From the NCBI GenBank assembly GCA_003220615.1, contig QHTB01000135.1, positions 57,017 to 121,016 on the forward strand: a DNA stretch of 64,000 bases, written 5' to 3'. Shown here one piece after another: positions 26,327 through 37,737 of this stretch. Position numbers and translations under genes: made by a program. Source of the stretch: Candidatus Rokuibacteriota bacterium. Lineage in GTDB: Bacteria > Methylomirabilota > Methylomirabilia > Rokubacteriales > CSP1-6. Position 1 is the stretch's first letter. Each line of letters starts with the position of its first letter. Below the pieces are notes generated by a model. That model was not told the origin of the DNA. It made no database searches and saw only the letters and a list, made by a program, of their open reading frames with translations.

Positions 26327-27420
26327 CAGTCGAGCAGCTTCTTCATCCGTTCCAGGAAGGCCGAGATCAACGGCGTGCCGTGCCCCTTCGACGCCGCCTC
26401 GAAGGCCTCCAACGCCTCGCGCTGCTTGGCGTTGAGCTTCGGGGGCACCTCGAGCACCAGCCGATAGCAGGCGTCGCCCTGCCCGCGCTCGCGGAGTCGC
26501 GGCATGCCCTTGCCCCTGATCTTCAGGAGTTGATGGGGCTGACTGCCCGGCGGGATCTTGAGCTTGGCCGTGCCGTCGAGAACGGGAACGTCCAGCTCGG
26601 CACCGAGCGCGAGCTGGACGAACGTCACCGGCAGCTCGCAATAGAGATCGGCATTCTTGCGCGCGAAGAGATCGTGCTCGGCGATGCGCACCAGCACGTA
26701 GAGGTCGCCGGCCGATCCGCCCTGGAGACCGCTCGAGCCCTCGCCGCTGATCCGCATCTGCATCCCGTCCTCGATCCCGGCGGGGATCTTGATCTGGAGG
26801 AGATGCTCGCTCCGGACGCGGCCTTCACCCCGGCACTGCGCGCACGGTTTGCGATTGAGCTCGCCCTGCCCCCGGCACTTGGGACAGGTGCGGGCCACCG
26901 TGAGGAATCCCTGGGAGACCCGGACCTCGCCGCGGCCGTGGCAGACGTCGCACGTCACGGGGCGGCTGCCGGCTTCGGCGCCGGTGCCCGCGCACGTCTC
27001 GCAGACTTCCAGGCGCGGAATTTGTACCTTGGTCTCGACGCTGCGCGCAGCGTCTTCCAACGTGATCTTCAGCTCGTACTGGAGATCCTCGCCGCGCCCG
27101 GCGCGTCCCCGGCGTCCCCGGCCACCGCCGGAGAAGAAGCTCTCGAAGATGTCCTCGAACAGCGTGCCGAACCCCGCGCCGCCGAAATCGGCGCCGCCCA
27201 GGCCAGCGACGGTCCCGAAGCGATCGTAGTGGGCGCGCTTGTCGGGATCGGAGAGCACGGCGTAGGCTTCGCTGGCTTCCTTGAAGCGATCCTCGGCCTG
27301 CTTGTCACCCGGATTGCGGTCGGGGTGGTACTGCATGGCGAGCTGGCGATACGCCTTCTTCAAGTCGGCGTCGCCGGCGTTGCGGCCGACGCCGAGGATC
27401 TCGTAGTAGTCGCGCGGCAC
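26326..27420 (-). CDS. dnaJ: Chaperone DnaJ
   Basis: This is a 364-residue Hsp40 co-chaperone of DnaK. The J domain has HPD in [10 protein letters not shown], a Gly/Phe-rich stretch follows, then four zinc-binding repeats ([32 protein letters not shown]) and the two substrate-binding barrels. All cysteines are intact. dnaK is absent from this neighbourhood. It lies 2 bp after grpE. Confidence 0.96.
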   Translation of the reverse strand: MPRDYYEILGVGRNAGDADLKKAYRQLAMQYHPDRNPGDKQAEDRFKEASEAYAVLSDPDKRAHYDRFGTVAGLGGADFGGAGFGTLFEDIFESFFSGGGRGRRGRAGRGEDLQYELKITLEDAARSVETKVQIPRLEVCETCAGTGAEAGSRPVTCDVCHGRGEVRVSQGFLTVARTCPKCRGQGELNRKPCAQCRGEGRVRSEHLLQIKIPAGIEDGMQMRISGEGSSGLQGGSAGDLYVLVRIAEHDLFARKNADLYCELPVTFVQLALGAELDVPVLDGTAKLKIPPGSQPHQLLKIRGKGMPRLRERGQGDACYRLVLEVPPKLNAKQREALEAFEAASKGHGTPLISAFLERMKKLLD

Positions 27421-27422
27421 GC

Positions 27423-27941
27423 TTAGGCGGCGTCCTCGTCGGGCGCGACGGCCACGGCCACCTGGGCCGCGCGGAGCACGCGATCGTGCAGGAGATAGCC
27501 GGGCAGCATCTCCGCCACCACGGTGTTCGGCTTCGCGTCGGCGCTCACCACGCTCGCCGTGGCCTCGTGCCGGGTGGGATCGAAGGGCTGGCCGAGCGCC
27601 GAGTAGCGCTTGACGCCGGCCCGCTCGAGCACGCGGAGCAACTCGCGCTGGATGAGGGAGATGCCCTCGACCACCTTGGCGGCCTCACTGTTGCCCCGGG
27701 CCGCCTCGAGGGCGCGGTCGAAATTGTCGATGATGGGAATGAGGTCGCGGAGCAGCGACTCGGTCGCGTAGCGCGTGAACTCTTCGCGGTCGCGCTGCGC
27801 CCGCCGTCGCATGTTGTCCATCTCGGCCAGGGCGCGCAGGAGCCGATCCTGCTTCTCGTCGAGCTCACGCTTCATGGCCGCGACGTCGACGACCGCGTCA
27901 GCCTGCTGCTTCGGGCCCTGGCCGGATGCCGCGTCGCTCAT
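27423..27941 (-). CDS. grpE: GrpE nucleotide exchange factor
   Basis: This 172-residue protein releases ADP from DnaK. A long N-terminal coiled coil (roughly residues 20-90, including [19 protein letters not shown]) is followed by the beta domain with [11 protein letters not shown]. The ATG at 27941 overlaps the hrcA stop as ATGA. The hrcA-grpE-dnaJ order is classical, but without dnaK. Confidence 0.95.
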   Translation of the reverse strand: MSDAASGQGPKQQADAVVDVAAMKRELDEKQDRLLRALAEMDNMRRRAQRDREEFTRYATESLLRDLIPIIDNFDRALEAARGNSEAAKVVEGISLIQRELLRVLERAGVKRYSALGQPFDPTRHEATASVVSADAKPNTVVAEMLPGYLLHDRVLRAAQVAVAVAPDEDAA

Positions 27942-28954
27942 GACGGCAGATAGAGGTCCTGACGCACGCGAGTGAGCGCATCGGTCACCTGGCGCGCGGT
28001 CTCGGTGACCACGGAGATGACCTCCGGGTACGGCAGACGGCGGGGCCCGACGACCCCGAGGATGCCGAGCACCTGATCACGGTAGAGATAGGTCGACGTG
28101 ATCAACGTGCACTCGCGCATCTCCGCGAACGGATTCTCCTCGCCGATCGTCACCCGCATGCCCTCGTCCTCGGCCAGCGTGGCCATCAGATCGGCCAGGC
28201 GCTCCTTCTGCTCGAAGGTCCTGAGCAGGCCGCGCGTCGTCTCGATGTCCCAGAACTCCGGGTGATCGAGCATGTTGATGGCGCCACTGACGTAGAGCGT
28301 GCGGCCCCGGAGCATGGCCACGATCTGCTCGGTGATGCTGCGCGCGCGTGTGTGGAGCTCGTCCAGGGGATCGGCCGGCGTCGTCTCCATCTCGATGATC
28401 TGGGTGACCGTCCGCCCACCGAAGCGGCGGGTGAGCTCGCGCCCGAGCTTTCGCACTTCGTCGGCCGGCAGCGGTGGCTCGAGGGTGAGGGGCCGCGCGG
28501 TGACCCAGCCCGAATCGGTGACGAGGACGGCGAGCGCCCGGTGCTCCTCGAGGGGCACGAGCTCCACGCGGGCGATGGTCGTCCGCTTGAGCGGCGGCGC
28601 CAGGAGCAGCCCCGTCATCTTGGTGACCGCGGAGAGGTGGTTCGACGTGCGCTCCATGTAGCTGTCGATGCCCGACCCGCGGGCGCGGGCGTCGGCCACG
28701 CGCGGGTTCGTCGACGGCTTGGGGAACGAATCGACGTAGAGGCGGTAGGCCTTGTCGGTCGGTACGCGCCCCGCACTCGCGTGGGGCTGGGCGAGATAGC
28801 CCGCCTCCTCGAGATCCGCCATGACGTTGCGGAGCGTCGCGGGCGACAGCGCGGGGAAGTGCCGGCGCGCCAGCACGCGCGACCCCACCGGCTCGGCGGT
28901 GTCGATGTACTCGCGGATGAGGGCGATCAAGACGTCGCGGTGACGCGCATCCAT
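27938..28954 (-). CDS. hrcA: Heat-inducible transcription repressor HrcA
   Basis: This 338-residue repressor normally binds CIRCE and shuts off chaperone genes. The N-terminal winged helix has EPVGSRVLARRH and LSPATLRNVMADLEEAGYL. The central GAF-like and C-terminal parts are complete, ending [17 protein letters not shown] chose the ATG at 28954 because family proteins start at this point. There is no ribosome binding site, and a -10 element ends 7 nt upstream, so the message is probably leaderless. An inverted repeat with CIRCE-like spacing covers the promoter. Confidence 0.94.
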   Translation of the reverse strand: MDARHRDVLIALIREYIDTAEPVGSRVLARRHFPALSPATLRNVMADLEEAGYLAQPHASAGRVPTDKAYRLYVDSFPKPSTNPRVADARARGSGIDSYMERTSNHLSAVTKMTGLLLAPPLKRTTIARVELVPLEEHRALAVLVTDSGWVTARPLTLEPPLPADEVRKLGRELTRRFGGRTVTQIIEMETTPADPLDELHTRARSITEQIVAMLRGRTLYVSGAINMLDHPEFWDIETTRGLLRTFEQKERLADLMATLAEDEGMRVTIGEENPFAEMRECTLITSTYLYRDQVLGILGVVGPRRLPYPEVISVVTETARQVTDALTRVRQDLYLPS

Positions 28955-28990
28955 CCGATTTTTTGTAACAATCGGCGCTGACGAAGTCAA
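28955..28990 (-). promoter_or_regulatory. hrcA promoter with overlapping inverted repeat
   Basis: On the minus strand TTGACT (28985-28990) and TACAAA (28962-28967) are 17 bp apart. CCGATT (28955-28960) and AATCGG (28970-28975) face each other across 9 bp, straddling the -10. CIRCE also has a 9-bp spacer but 9-bp arms of different sequence. A repressor here, perhaps HrcA itself, would block the operon. The start of transcription falls at or next to the ATG. Confidence 0.55.
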
Positions 28991-29015
28991 GATCGGCCGC
29001 CAGCGCGCCGTGGCA

Positions 29016-30305
29016 TCAGAGCAACTCGACAAAGAGCGCGTCCGAGAGCAGGAATCCCTCTTCGCTGAGCCGCGCCCGGCCGTCGTCGACCCGCAGGAGG
29101 CCGCGCTCGCGCCACGTCTCCACGCGGAGTGCGAGGGTGGCGTCGTCGGCCGTGCGCAGGACCAGGTCCGTGGCGGGCACACCGTCGACCGTGCGCAATC
29201 CGAGGATCAGGCGCTCACCGAGCGCCTGGCGCTCGGTCAGTCGCTCGGACGTGTCGATCGGCAGCCGACGCTCTTCGACGAGGGCGCAGTAGCGCGCCAG
29301 CGGCTTCGTGTTGCCGTAACGAACGTTGCCGATGAAGCCACAGCCGCCCGGCCCGGCCGCGAGGTACTCGCCGCGTCGCCAGTAGATCTGGTTGTGGCGA
29401 GAGCGAGAGCCCGGTCGCGCCCAGTTCGAGATCTCGTAGTGCTCGAAACCGCGCGCGCCGGCCGCGTCGCAGAGCCCGCGGTACTGCGCGACCGTGGTCT
29501 CTTCGGCGGGGACCCGGGGCGCGCCGGTCGCGCCCCAGAGGCTTCCGGCGTCGAGCGTGAGGCCGTACGCCGACAGGTGATCGGGCTGCCAGTCGAGCAC
29601 GCCGGCGAGGCCGCGGCGCCAGCCCGCGACATCGAGGCCGGGCAGGCCGTACATCAGGTCGACGCTGACGTTGCCGAAGCCGGCCTCGCGAGCCGCCCCG
29701 AAGGCGGCGCGGGCGCCGCGAGCGTCGTGGAGCCGGCCGAGGACGGGCAGGATCGAATCGTCGAGCGATTGCACCCCCAGGCTCACGCGATTGACGCCGG
29801 CGGCCCGATAGGCGACGAGCTTGTCGTGCATGACGCTTTCCGGGTTGCACTCGACGGTGATCTCGACGTCCGCGGCGACGGCAAAGCCGTCACGGATCGC
29901 ATCGAGGATATCCGCGACCTCGTCGGGCTCGAGCAGCGAGGGCGTGCCGCCACCGAGGAACACCGTCGCGATCTCCGGCCGCCGTCCGTTCAACGGCGCC
30001 GCTCGGAGCAGCTCGATCTCGGTGACGGCGCTCCGGACGTAACGCTCCACGCTCGCCCGATCCTCGAGCGGCGCCGTATTGAAGGAGCAGTAGTAGCACC
30101 GCTTCCTGCAGAACGGCACGTGAACATAAAACCCCAGCTCGGCGGACGTTGGAGTCGCCTCCGCCAGCGCCCCGAACGGTGACGCCTCGGGAAATGTTTC
30201 TGTGGCCGAGGTCGCGGGCAGGGGTGTGGGTGACCCCGCGAGACCCGTTTCCGGGACGCTGGGCGGCGCCGGGCGCCTGAGATGGGAGGACGTCAATGTG
30301 TTCAT
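29016..30305 (-). CDS. hemW: HemW-like radical SAM protein
   Basis: This is a 429-residue protein. The radical SAM cluster motif is CRKRCYYCSF (CxxxCxxC). VFLGGGTPSLL, VECNPES, VNRVSLGVQSLDD and HYEISNWARPG are typical of HemW, the heme chaperone once called anaerobic coproporphyrinogen oxidase. The extra tyrosine/cysteine pattern of true HemN is not seen. The start is probably the ATG at 30305, giving a Pro/Thr-rich N-terminal extension of about 60 residues that is unusual. It is convergent with nothing and lies 56 bp after lepB. Confidence 0.88.
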   Translation of the reverse strand: MNTLTSSHLRRPAPPSVPETGLAGSPTPLPATSATETFPEASPFGALAEATPTSAELGFYVHVPFCRKRCYYCSFNTAPLEDRASVERYVRSAVTEIELLRAAPLNGRRPEIATVFLGGGTPSLLEPDEVADILDAIRDGFAVAADVEITVECNPESVMHDKLVAYRAAGVNRVSLGVQSLDDSILPVLGRLHDARGARAAFGAAREAGFGNVSVDLMYGLPGLDVAGWRRGLAGVLDWQPDHLSAYGLTLDAGSLWGATGAPRVPAEETTVAQYRGLCDAAGARGFEHYEISNWARPGSRSRHNQIYWRRGEYLAAGPGGCGFIGNVRYGNTKPLARYCALVEERRLPIDTSERLTERQALGERLILGLRTVDGVPATDLVLRTADDATLALRVETWRERGLLRVDDGRARLSEEGFLLSDALFVELL

Positions 30306-30361
30306 CGCCTCGCGCTCGTGGTCTCGCAGGGGTCGCCCACGCCCCTGCCCGGAGACCACGA

Positions 30362-31084
30362 CTACGGGATGTACTTTCCGAGGCGCCACCAGCGGAGCCA
30401 GTGGCGATCGCTGTCCCACGACCAGTAGATGAGGAAGGCCTTGCCCTTGATCTTCTCCCGCTTCACGAATCCCCAGTACCGGCTGTCCTGCGAGTTGTCG
30501 CGGTTGTCGCCCATCACGAAGTAGGAGTCGGCCGGGACGCGCGTCATCTCACAGCCGTAGGCGTACCCGCAGTACGCCTGACCGCTGTGGGCGAACGGCG
30601 GCGGTCCGGGCTTGACGTAGGGCTCGACCAGGCGATGGCCGTTGACGTAGACATCGTGGCCGCGGATCTGGACCTGATCGCCCGGCGTGGCCACGATGCG
30701 CTTGATGAAGTCCCGCTTCTCGTCCTGGGGATACTTGAACACGATGATGTCGCCGCGGTGGGGGCTCCGCAGGCCGGGCAGCCGCCATTCCGTGAACGGG
30801 AGCTCGGGACCATAGAGGAACTTGTTCACGAGGATGTAATCGCCCACGAGCAGCGTGTCCATCATCGAGCCGGACGGGATCGTGAAAGCCTGGACCACGA
30901 GCGTGCGGATGACGAGGGCGAGCAGCACGGCGATGACGATCGCCTCGCCGTACTCGCGGATGAGCGACTTGCGGGGCCGCTTGGACACGGTCCCGGTTGC
31001 GGTCTGACCATCGGTCTCGGGGGTCCCGGGAACGGGGACGCGTACGTTCGCGGCCTGGAACTCCGCCTTGCGGTCGTCCACCAT
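30362..31084 (-). CDS. lepB: Signal peptidase I
   Basis: This 240-residue inner-membrane protease removes signal peptides. One membrane helix (EAIVIAVLLALVIRTLVVQAF) is followed by the catalytic Ser in IPSGSMMDTL and the general-base Lys in DFIKRIVATPGD. GDNRDNSQDSR is the conserved box E. The ATG at 31084 overlaps the lepA stop as TGATG. The lepA-lepB order is common. Confidence 0.94.
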   Translation of the reverse strand: MVDDRKAEFQAANVRVPVPGTPETDGQTATGTVSKRPRKSLIREYGEAIVIAVLLALVIRTLVVQAFTIPSGSMMDTLLVGDYILVNKFLYGPELPFTEWRLPGLRSPHRGDIIVFKYPQDEKRDFIKRIVATPGDQVQIRGHDVYVNGHRLVEPYVKPGPPPFAHSGQAYCGYAYGCEMTRVPADSYFVMGDNRDNSQDSRYWGFVKREKIKGKAFLIYWSWDSDRHWLRWWRLGKYIP

Positions 31085-32874
31085 CAGCTCTTCAGCACGG
31101 TCAGGAACGCTTCCTGCGGGACTTCCACACGCCCGACTTGCTTCATGCGTTTCTTGCCTTCCTTCTGTTTCTCGAGCAGTTTCCGCTTGCGCGTGATGTC
31201 GCCACCATAGCACTTGGCGGTGACGTTCTTGCCCATCGCCTTCACCGTCTCGCGCGCGATCACGCGACTGCCGATGGCCGCCTGGATGGCGACCTCGTAG
31301 AGCTGACGGGGAATCACGCCCCGCAGCTTCTCGACGAGCGCCTTGCCGCGCTCGTAGGCCTTGTCGCGATGGACGATGGTGGAGAGCGCGTCGACCGGAT
31401 CGCCGTTGAGGAGGATGTCGAGCTTGACCAGATCGGACGGCCGGAAGTCGGCGAACTCGTAGTCGAACGAGGCATAGCCCTTGGAGATCGACTTCAGCTT
31501 ATCGTAAAAGTCCACCACGATCTCGGCCAGCGGGAAGTCGAACCGGATGTGCACGCGCTTGCCCAGGTACTCGAGGCTCTTGTGCTCCCCGCGCTTCTCC
31601 TGGGCCAGCTTGTAGATCGCCGTCATGAACTCGGTCGGCACGTAGACGGAGGAGTTCACGTACGGCTCCTCCATCTGCTCGATGCGGTCCGGCGTGGGCA
31701 GCTTCGACGGATTGTCGATGTCGAGCACGTCGCCGGCCGTCGTCAGGATCCGGTACTGCACGGAGGGCGCGGTGACGATGAGCGAGAGGTCGAACTCGCG
31801 CTCCAGGCGCTCCTGGACGATCTCCATGTGCAGCATGCCGAGGAACCCGCAGCGGAAGCCATAGCCGAGGGCCATCGACGTTTCCGGCTCGAAGGTGAAT
31901 GCGGGATCGTTCAGGCGCAGCTTCTCCAGTGCGTCGCGCAGCGCTTCATAATCTGTGTCCTCGATCGGGTACAGACCGGCGAAGACCATCGGCTTGGCGT
32001 CGCGGTAGCCGGGAAACGCCTCCGCCGTCGGCCGCAACGCCTCGGTGATCGTGTCGCCGACCTTGGCGTCGGCCACGCGCTTGATCGACGCCGTGATGTA
32101 GCCGACCTGGCCGGCGGAAAGCTCCTCGACCGGCCGCATGTCGGGACTGAAGACCCCGACCTGCTGGACGTCGTAGACCCGCCCGTTCGACATCAAGAGG
32201 ATGCGCGTGCCCGGCCGGACACGGCCGTCGCGAAGCCGCACGTAGATGACGACCCCCTGGTAGGAATCGTAGAACGAGTCGAAGACGAGTGCCTTGAGCG
32301 GCGCGTCGGGATCACCTTGGGGTGGCGGGATGCGCCGCACGATCGCTTCGAGCACCTCGGGCACGCCGGTGCCGTGCTTGGCCGAGATGGCCAGCGCCTC
32401 GCTCGCGTCGAGGTCGAGCACCTCGGTGATCTGGTCGCGCGTGCCGTCGGCGTCGGCGGCCGGCAGATCGATCTTGTTGATGATCGGGATGATGTAGAGC
32501 CCGGCGTCGGCGGCCAGATAGTAGTTGGCGAGCGTCTGGGCCTCGATGCCCTGGGAGGCGTCGACGATCAGGATGGCGCCCTCGCAGGCGGCCAGCGCGC
32601 GCGACACCTCGTAGGAGAAGTCCACGTGGCCCGGTGTGTCGATCAAATTGAGCGTGTACTCGGCGCCGTCCCGCGCCCGGTAGAGCAGCCGCACGGTGTG
32701 GGCCTTGATCGTGATGCCGCGCTCGCGCTCGAGATCCATCGAGTCGAGGACCTGATCGACGGCTTTCTTGGCGTCCATCGTCCCGGTCAGCGCGAGCAGT
32801 CGATCCGCCAGCGTGGACTTGCCGTGATCGATGTGCGCGACGATCGAAAAATTCCTGATCCGCGCCAGTGTCAT
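31084..32874 (-). CDS. lepA: Elongation factor 4
   Basis: LepA is a 596-residue ribosome-associated GTPase that helps ribosome assembly or back-translocation. The GTPase motifs [18 protein letters not shown] and NKIDLPAAD are intact, and the C-terminal LepA-specific tail is present ([20 protein letters not shown]). I place the start at the ATG at 32874, the standard [20 protein letters not shown] -10 TAGACT ends 8 nt before it, which excludes the ATG at 32892. Confidence 0.95.
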   Translation of the reverse strand: MTLARIRNFSIVAHIDHGKSTLADRLLALTGTMDAKKAVDQVLDSMDLERERGITIKAHTVRLLYRARDGAEYTLNLIDTPGHVDFSYEVSRALAACEGAILIVDASQGIEAQTLANYYLAADAGLYIIPIINKIDLPAADADGTRDQITEVLDLDASEALAISAKHGTGVPEVLEAIVRRIPPPQGDPDAPLKALVFDSFYDSYQGVVIYVRLRDGRVRPGTRILLMSNGRVYDVQQVGVFSPDMRPVEELSAGQVGYITASIKRVADAKVGDTITEALRPTAEAFPGYRDAKPMVFAGLYPIEDTDYEALRDALEKLRLNDPAFTFEPETSMALGYGFRCGFLGMLHMEIVQERLEREFDLSLIVTAPSVQYRILTTAGDVLDIDNPSKLPTPDRIEQMEEPYVNSSVYVPTEFMTAIYKLAQEKRGEHKSLEYLGKRVHIRFDFPLAEIVVDFYDKLKSISKGYASFDYEFADFRPSDLVKLDILLNGDPVDALSTIVHRDKAYERGKALVEKLRGVIPRQLYEVAIQAAIGSRVIARETVKAMGKNVTAKCYGGDITRKRKLLEKQKEGKKRMKQVGRVEVPQEAFLTVLKS

Positions 32875-32882
32875 AACGTCCC

Positions 32883-32888
32883 AGTCTA
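32883..32888 (-). promoter_or_regulatory. Extended -10 TGCTAGACT before lepA
   Basis: TAGACT with an upstream TG (extended -10) ends 8 nt before the lepA ATG. Transcription would begin at or next to the start codon, making lepA-lepB leaderless. Confidence 0.5.
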
Positions 32889-32913
32889 GCACGCCGCCGT
32901 CGGCGGCCCGGCC

Positions 32914-33996
32914 TCAGACACCCAGCCGCGCACGGTCGGCGACGACCGCACCCGGCTCGAGAACCACGTCGGCGCCGATTTCCGCGTGAGCCCCGATGTG
33001 GGCATCGGTGGCGACGACACAGTTGGTCAGACGTGCGCCTTCGCCCACGCACACGCCTTCCCAGAGCACGGCGTTCTCCACGTGGGCCCCGGCGCCGATC
33101 CGACAGCCGGAGCCCAGCACGGCGCGCGGACCGACGCGGGCACCGCGGCCGATCTCGACGCCGTCGCCCACGACGGCCGGGCCGGTGATCCGGTCCGTGG
33201 ACCCGCACACCGCGGATTCCAGCCACGCGCCGTCGTGACGCTCGCCGGGCGGCATGAGCGTCGTCCGCACGCGGCCGTCGAGCAGGTCCATCTGGGCCGC
33301 GCGATAGGCGCTCGGGCTGCCGATGTCGCGCCAGTACGCCGGGGTCGTGAAGCCGAACGACGGCACGCCCTCGGCGATGAGCTGCGGGAAGAACTCGCGT
33401 TCGATCGACACCGCGCGTCCCGCCGGCATCCGGCGGAGCAACTCGGCGTCGATGAGATAGATGCCCGCGTTGATCATGTTGGTCGTGATCGGCTCATCGG
33501 CGGTCGGCTTCTCGCGGAAGCGCAGGAGCCGTCCCGCGGCATCGGTCTCGACCAGTCCGTAGGCGCGCGGGTCGGCGACCGGGACGAGGAAGATCGTCGC
33601 GCGGGAGCCGTTGGCCTGGTGGAAGCGGCGCATCACGGTGAGGTCGGCATCGGTGAGGACGTCACCGTTCAACACGAACACGGTTCCCCGCATCAGGTCG
33701 ACGGCGTTGCGTACGCCGCCCCCGGTGCCGAGTGGCTCCGTCTCGATCACGTAGCGCAGGTGTACGCCGAGGTGCTCGGCGTGGCCGAGTGCTTCGCGGA
33801 CGTCGTCCACGCGGTACGAGCAGGCGAGGATGACATCGGTGACGCCGTGGTCGCGGAGCAGCGCGAGCTGGTACGCGAGGAACGGACGATTCAACAAGGG
33901 CACGACGGGCTTGGCGCGCGCCAGCGTCAGCGGGCGCAGGCGTGTGCCCTGACCACCGGCGAGGATGACGGCCTGAGTGGCGTCGGCGCCGCTCAC
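32914..33996 (-). CDS. NDP-sugar pyrophosphorylase with left-handed beta-helix tail
   Basis: This is a 360-residue sugar-1-phosphate nucleotidyltransferase. The nucleotide loop [14 protein letters not shown] and the Lys in [13 protein letters not shown] are intact, and VLNGDVLTD carries the metal Asp. The last 110 residues are hexapeptide repeats ([16 protein letters not shown] and following), as in mannose-1-phosphate guanylyltransferases and glucose-1-phosphate thymidylyltransferase-like enzymes. The sugar specificity is unclear. It sits with other nucleotide-sugar genes and overlaps the Trm112-like gene's stop as ATGA. Confidence 0.9.
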   Translation of the reverse strand: MSGADATQAVILAGGQGTRLRPLTLARAKPVVPLLNRPFLAYQLALLRDHGVTDVILACSYRVDDVREALGHAEHLGVHLRYVIETEPLGTGGGVRNAVDLMRGTVFVLNGDVLTDADLTVMRRFHQANGSRATIFLVPVADPRAYGLVETDAAGRLLRFREKPTADEPITTNMINAGIYLIDAELLRRMPAGRAVSIEREFFPQLIAEGVPSFGFTTPAYWRDIGSPSAYRAAQMDLLDGRVRTTLMPPGERHDGAWLESAVCGSTDRITGPAVVGDGVEIGRGARVGPRAVLGSGCRIGAGAHVENAVLWEGVCVGEGARLTNCVVATDAHIGAHAEIGADVVLEPGAVVADRARLGV

Positions 33997-34157
33997 GGAT
34001 TCCAGGGTTGCGCCTCTTCGATCAGCATCACCGGAATGCCGTCACGGATCGGATAGGCCTTGCGGCAGGCCGGGCAGATGATGCGCGTCTCTTCGAATCT
34101 CAGATCGCCCTTGCACGCGGGGCAGACCAGGATGGCCTTGAGCTCTTCGTCGATCAC
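33993..34157 (-). CDS. Trm112-like (UPF0434) small zinc protein
   Basis: This 54-residue protein has two CxxC knuckles: [12 protein letters not shown] and [12 protein letters not shown], then [12 protein letters not shown]. Such proteins resemble Trm112, a methyltransferase activator, and often lie with envelope sugar genes. The GTG at 34157 has GAGGAGGTGAGC just upstream. It is translationally coupled to the pyrophosphorylase. Confidence 0.88.
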   Translation of the reverse strand: MIDEELKAILVCPACKGDLRFEETRIICPACRKAYPIRDGIPVMLIEEAQPWNP

Positions 34158-34161
34158 GCGC

Positions 34162-35090
34162 TCACCTCCTCTCCGCATTGCGCTTGAACCAGGCGAGTGT
34201 CCGGGCCAGGCCGTCGTCGAGCACCGTGCCCGGCGTCCATCCGAGGATGGTCTTCGCCCGTGTGGCGTCGAGCACGCTCCGCCGCTGCTCACCCTCACGC
34301 GCGGGTGCGTTCCGGGACGCCGCGCCGACCCCGGCGAGCTTCGCCAGCCGCCGGTACAGCTCGTTGACCGTGGTCTCGAGGCCCGTGCCGATGTTCGCGA
34401 TGCCGGTCGCCGCATGACGGCTGAGCGCGCGCGCGATCGCGTCGGCCACGTCCTCGACGAAGACGTAGTCGCGCGTCTGGTCGCCGTCGCCGTAGACGAG
34501 ACACGGCTCGCCGGCGAGCAACCGATGACAGAAGATCGCGATGACGCCGGCCTCGCCGTGAGGATTCTGGCGTGGGCCGTAGACGTTGGCCAGGCGAAGC
34601 GCGAGCGTCGTGCCCCCCGACAGTCCCGTCCAGCACTCGAGGTAGCGTTCGGCGGCGACCTTCGAGACTCCGTAGGGCGATGTGGCCCGGGCCGGGTGAT
34701 CTTCCGGCGTGGGCAGGACGTCGGTATCGCCGTAAGCGGCGCCACCGGTCGACGTGTACACGATGCGGCGGACGCCCGCGCGCCGCGCCGCCTCCAGGAC
34801 GTTTGCGGTGCCGACGACGTTCACTCCCGCGTCGAAGGCGGGATCGGCGACGGAGCGCGCGACGGCGGCCTGGGCGGCCGTGTGGACCACCGCGTCGGGT
34901 CGCTCCGCGGCCACGATGGAGCCGAGTTGCGGGCTCCGGATGTCGCCGACGTGCAGCGTGGCGGCCGGGCTCACGTTGGCGCGTCGGCCCGAGCTGAGAT
35001 TGTCGACGATGGCGACGCGATGGCCATCGGCGAGCAGACGGTCCACCACGTGAGAACCGATGAAGCCAGCGCCTCCGGTGACGAGGATCT

Positions 35091-35094
<4 letters not shown>
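34162..35094 (-). CDS. NAD-dependent nucleotide-sugar epimerase/dehydratase
   Basis: This is a 310-residue extended [20 protein letters not shown] binds [11 protein letters not shown] holds the active Thr/Ser region, and YGVSKVAAE gives Yxxx[20 protein letters not shown] fits UDP-glucose 4-epimerase-like enzymes. The GTG at 35094 overlaps the UDP-glucuronate decarboxylase stop as GTGA. Probably UDP-sugar 4-epimerisation, but the substrate is not certain. Confidence 0.88.
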
Positions 35095-36026
<932 letters not shown>

Positions 36027-36030
36027 CGCG

Positions 36031-37341
36031 TCAGGCGGGCAGGACGGAACGGCGGCCGATCGAGTGGTATTCGAAGCCGAGCCGGCGCATGCGCTCGGGC
36101 TCCCAGGCATTGCGTCCGTCGAACACGACGGGCCGGCGCATCAGGGCGCGCACCCGCTCGAGGTTCAGGAACTTGAACTCGTTCCACTCGGTCACGAGCG
36201 CGAGCGCATCGGCGCCGGTGGCGGCCTCGTAGGCGGAGTCGCAATAGGTGACGTCGGCCGGCAGCTCCCGGCGCGCGTTGGGAATCGCGACGGGATCGTA
36301 CGCGCGGATCCGCGCCCCGAGGCCGCGGAGCCGGCTGATGACCTCGACGCTCTTCGCCTCGCGCATGTCGTCGGTATTGGGCTTGAAGGCCAGGCCCAGC
36401 ACGGCGATCACCCGGTCGTCGAGCGGCGACAGCGCCTTGGTGATCATGGCCACGAAGTGCTCGGCGCGCTCGCGGTTGACGTCGATGGCCGCGCGCAGCA
36501 GCCGGAAATCGTAGCCGAGCGTGGCCGCGGTGTGGACGAGCGAGTCGCTGTCCTTCGGGAAGCAGCTCCCGCCGTAGCCGAGGCCCGCCTGGAGGAACGC
36601 GTGACCGATGCGGGCATCGAGGCCGACCGCCTTGATGACCTGGGTGACGTCGGCGCCGGCCAGCTCACAGATGTTGGCGATCGCGTTGATGAAGGAGATC
36701 TTGGTCGAGAGGAACGCGTTGGACGCGTACTTGATCATCTCGGCCGAGGGCACGTCGGTGATGATCATCGGCCGCTCGAGCGGCGCATAGAGCTCGAGCA
36801 GCGTCATGGCGACCTGCTGATTGGGCGCACCGATCACGATACGATCGGGCCTGAGCGTGTCCTCGATGGCCGAGCCCTCACGCAGGAACTCCGGGTTGGA
36901 CACCACGTCGAAGGGTACCCGCTGGCGCTGGTGGCGCGCGATGACGTCGCGGACGAAATCGCCCGTTCCCACCGGGACCGTCGATTTGTTCACGATCACG
37001 GTGTACTTCTCCATCGCCCTGCCGATGGCGGCGGCCACTTGCTCGACCGCGCCGAGATCGGTCTCGCCGTCGGCCTTGGGAGGTGTACCGACCGTGATGA
37101 AGATGATCAGCGCGCGTCGGACGGCGGCGGCGAGGTCCGTGGTGAAGGCGAGGCGGGCGTCCGCGACGTTCCGGCCGACCATCTCCTCGAGCCCCGGCTC
37201 GTAGATGGGCATCTTGCCGGCCTGGAGGGCGGCCACCTTTTCGGGCTGGTTGTCGACACAGAGAACGTCGTTACCGAGGTCGGCGAAGACGGCGCCTGTC
37301 ACAAGACCCACATAGCCCGTCCCCACCACGCAGATATTCAT
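36031..37341 (-). CDS. ugd: UDP-glucose 6-dehydrogenase
   Basis: This 436-residue enzyme oxidises UDP-glucose to UDP-glucuronate. [17 protein letters not shown] binds [13 protein letters not shown] follows, and [10 protein letters not shown] carries the catalytic cysteine. The C-terminal domain has [15 protein letters not shown]. It heads the nucleotide-sugar operon. A TGnTATGAT extended -10 lies 11 nt before the ATG, without a ribosome binding site. Confidence 0.95.
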   Translation of the reverse strand: MNICVVGTGYVGLVTGAVFADLGNDVLCVDNQPEKVAALQAGKMPIYEPGLEEMVGRNVADARLAFTTDLAAAVRRALIIFITVGTPPKADGETDLGAVEQVAAAIGRAMEKYTVIVNKSTVPVGTGDFVRDVIARHQRQRVPFDVVSNPEFLREGSAIEDTLRPDRIVIGAPNQQVAMTLLELYAPLERPMIITDVPSAEMIKYASNAFLSTKISFINAIANICELAGADVTQVIKAVGLDARIGHAFLQAGLGYGGSCFPKDSDSLVHTAATLGYDFRLLRAAIDVNRERAEHFVAMITKALSPLDDRVIAVLGLAFKPNTDDMREAKSVEVISRLRGLGARIRAYDPVAIPNARRELPADVTYCDSAYEAATGADALALVTEWNEFKFLNLERVRALMRRPVVFDGRNAWEPERMRRLGFEYHSIGRRSVLPA

Positions 37342-37352
37342 GCCGGGAATTC

Positions 37353-37358
37353 ATCATA
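37353..37358 (-). promoter_or_regulatory. Extended -10 TATGAT before ugd
   Basis: TGGTATGAT (extended -10) ends 11 nt before the ugd ATG. The predicted leader is 4-5 nt, so the operon message is nearly leaderless. Confidence 0.5.
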
Positions 37359-37419
37359 CCAGGATGGGTAGAAAAGGAGCGCCGATTGGAAAGTTGACGC
37401 AACGACCGGGACGGGCGAA

Positions 37420-37623
37420 TCAGGCCGCGAACGGCCCGTCGTCCCCGCTGTCGGGCCCGGGGATCCCGTCCTCGAACTGCTCCCGCGCGTCACGCATGGC
37501 GTCGCTCAACGAGTCGAAGCGGCCGGAGATCGTGATGGTATTGCTGCTCTCGTCGCGGGCTTTCCACATCCATTCTCGGCGACTGCGGCCGACCGGCACG
37601 AACTGCACCTTCATTCCGTCCAC
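37420..37623 (-). CDS. Small hypothetical protein
   Basis: This protein is about 67 residues, from a GTG at 37623 with AAGGAG 7 nt upstream, or 64 from the ATG at 37614. WMWKARDESSNTITISGRFDSLSDAM suggests one small beta-rich domain followed by a helix. The tail is acidic (DGIPGPDSGDDG). It faintly recalls DUF1508-type repeats (aromatic strand, then a helix), but I would not assign it. It stands alone between ctaG and ugd. Confidence 0.55.
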   Translation of the reverse strand: MDGMKVQFVPVGRSRREWMWKARDESSNTITISGRFDSLSDAMRDAREQFEDGIPGPDSGDDGPFAA

Positions 37624-37737
37624 GTCCCTGCTCCTTCCGCCCGACTCGCTGGGAGGCTCGGGCTGCAGGAGACGGAGTGCAATCGCAGTGCCACGGAGAG
37701 CGGGTAACACTGGCCGGCTCCGTGTGAATGGTAGGCC

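Noticed and set aside
28955..28990. CIRCE element upstream of hrcA
   Set aside because: The arms do not match TTAGCACTC/GAGTGCTAA; only the 9-bp spacing is shared, so it is reported as a different repeat.
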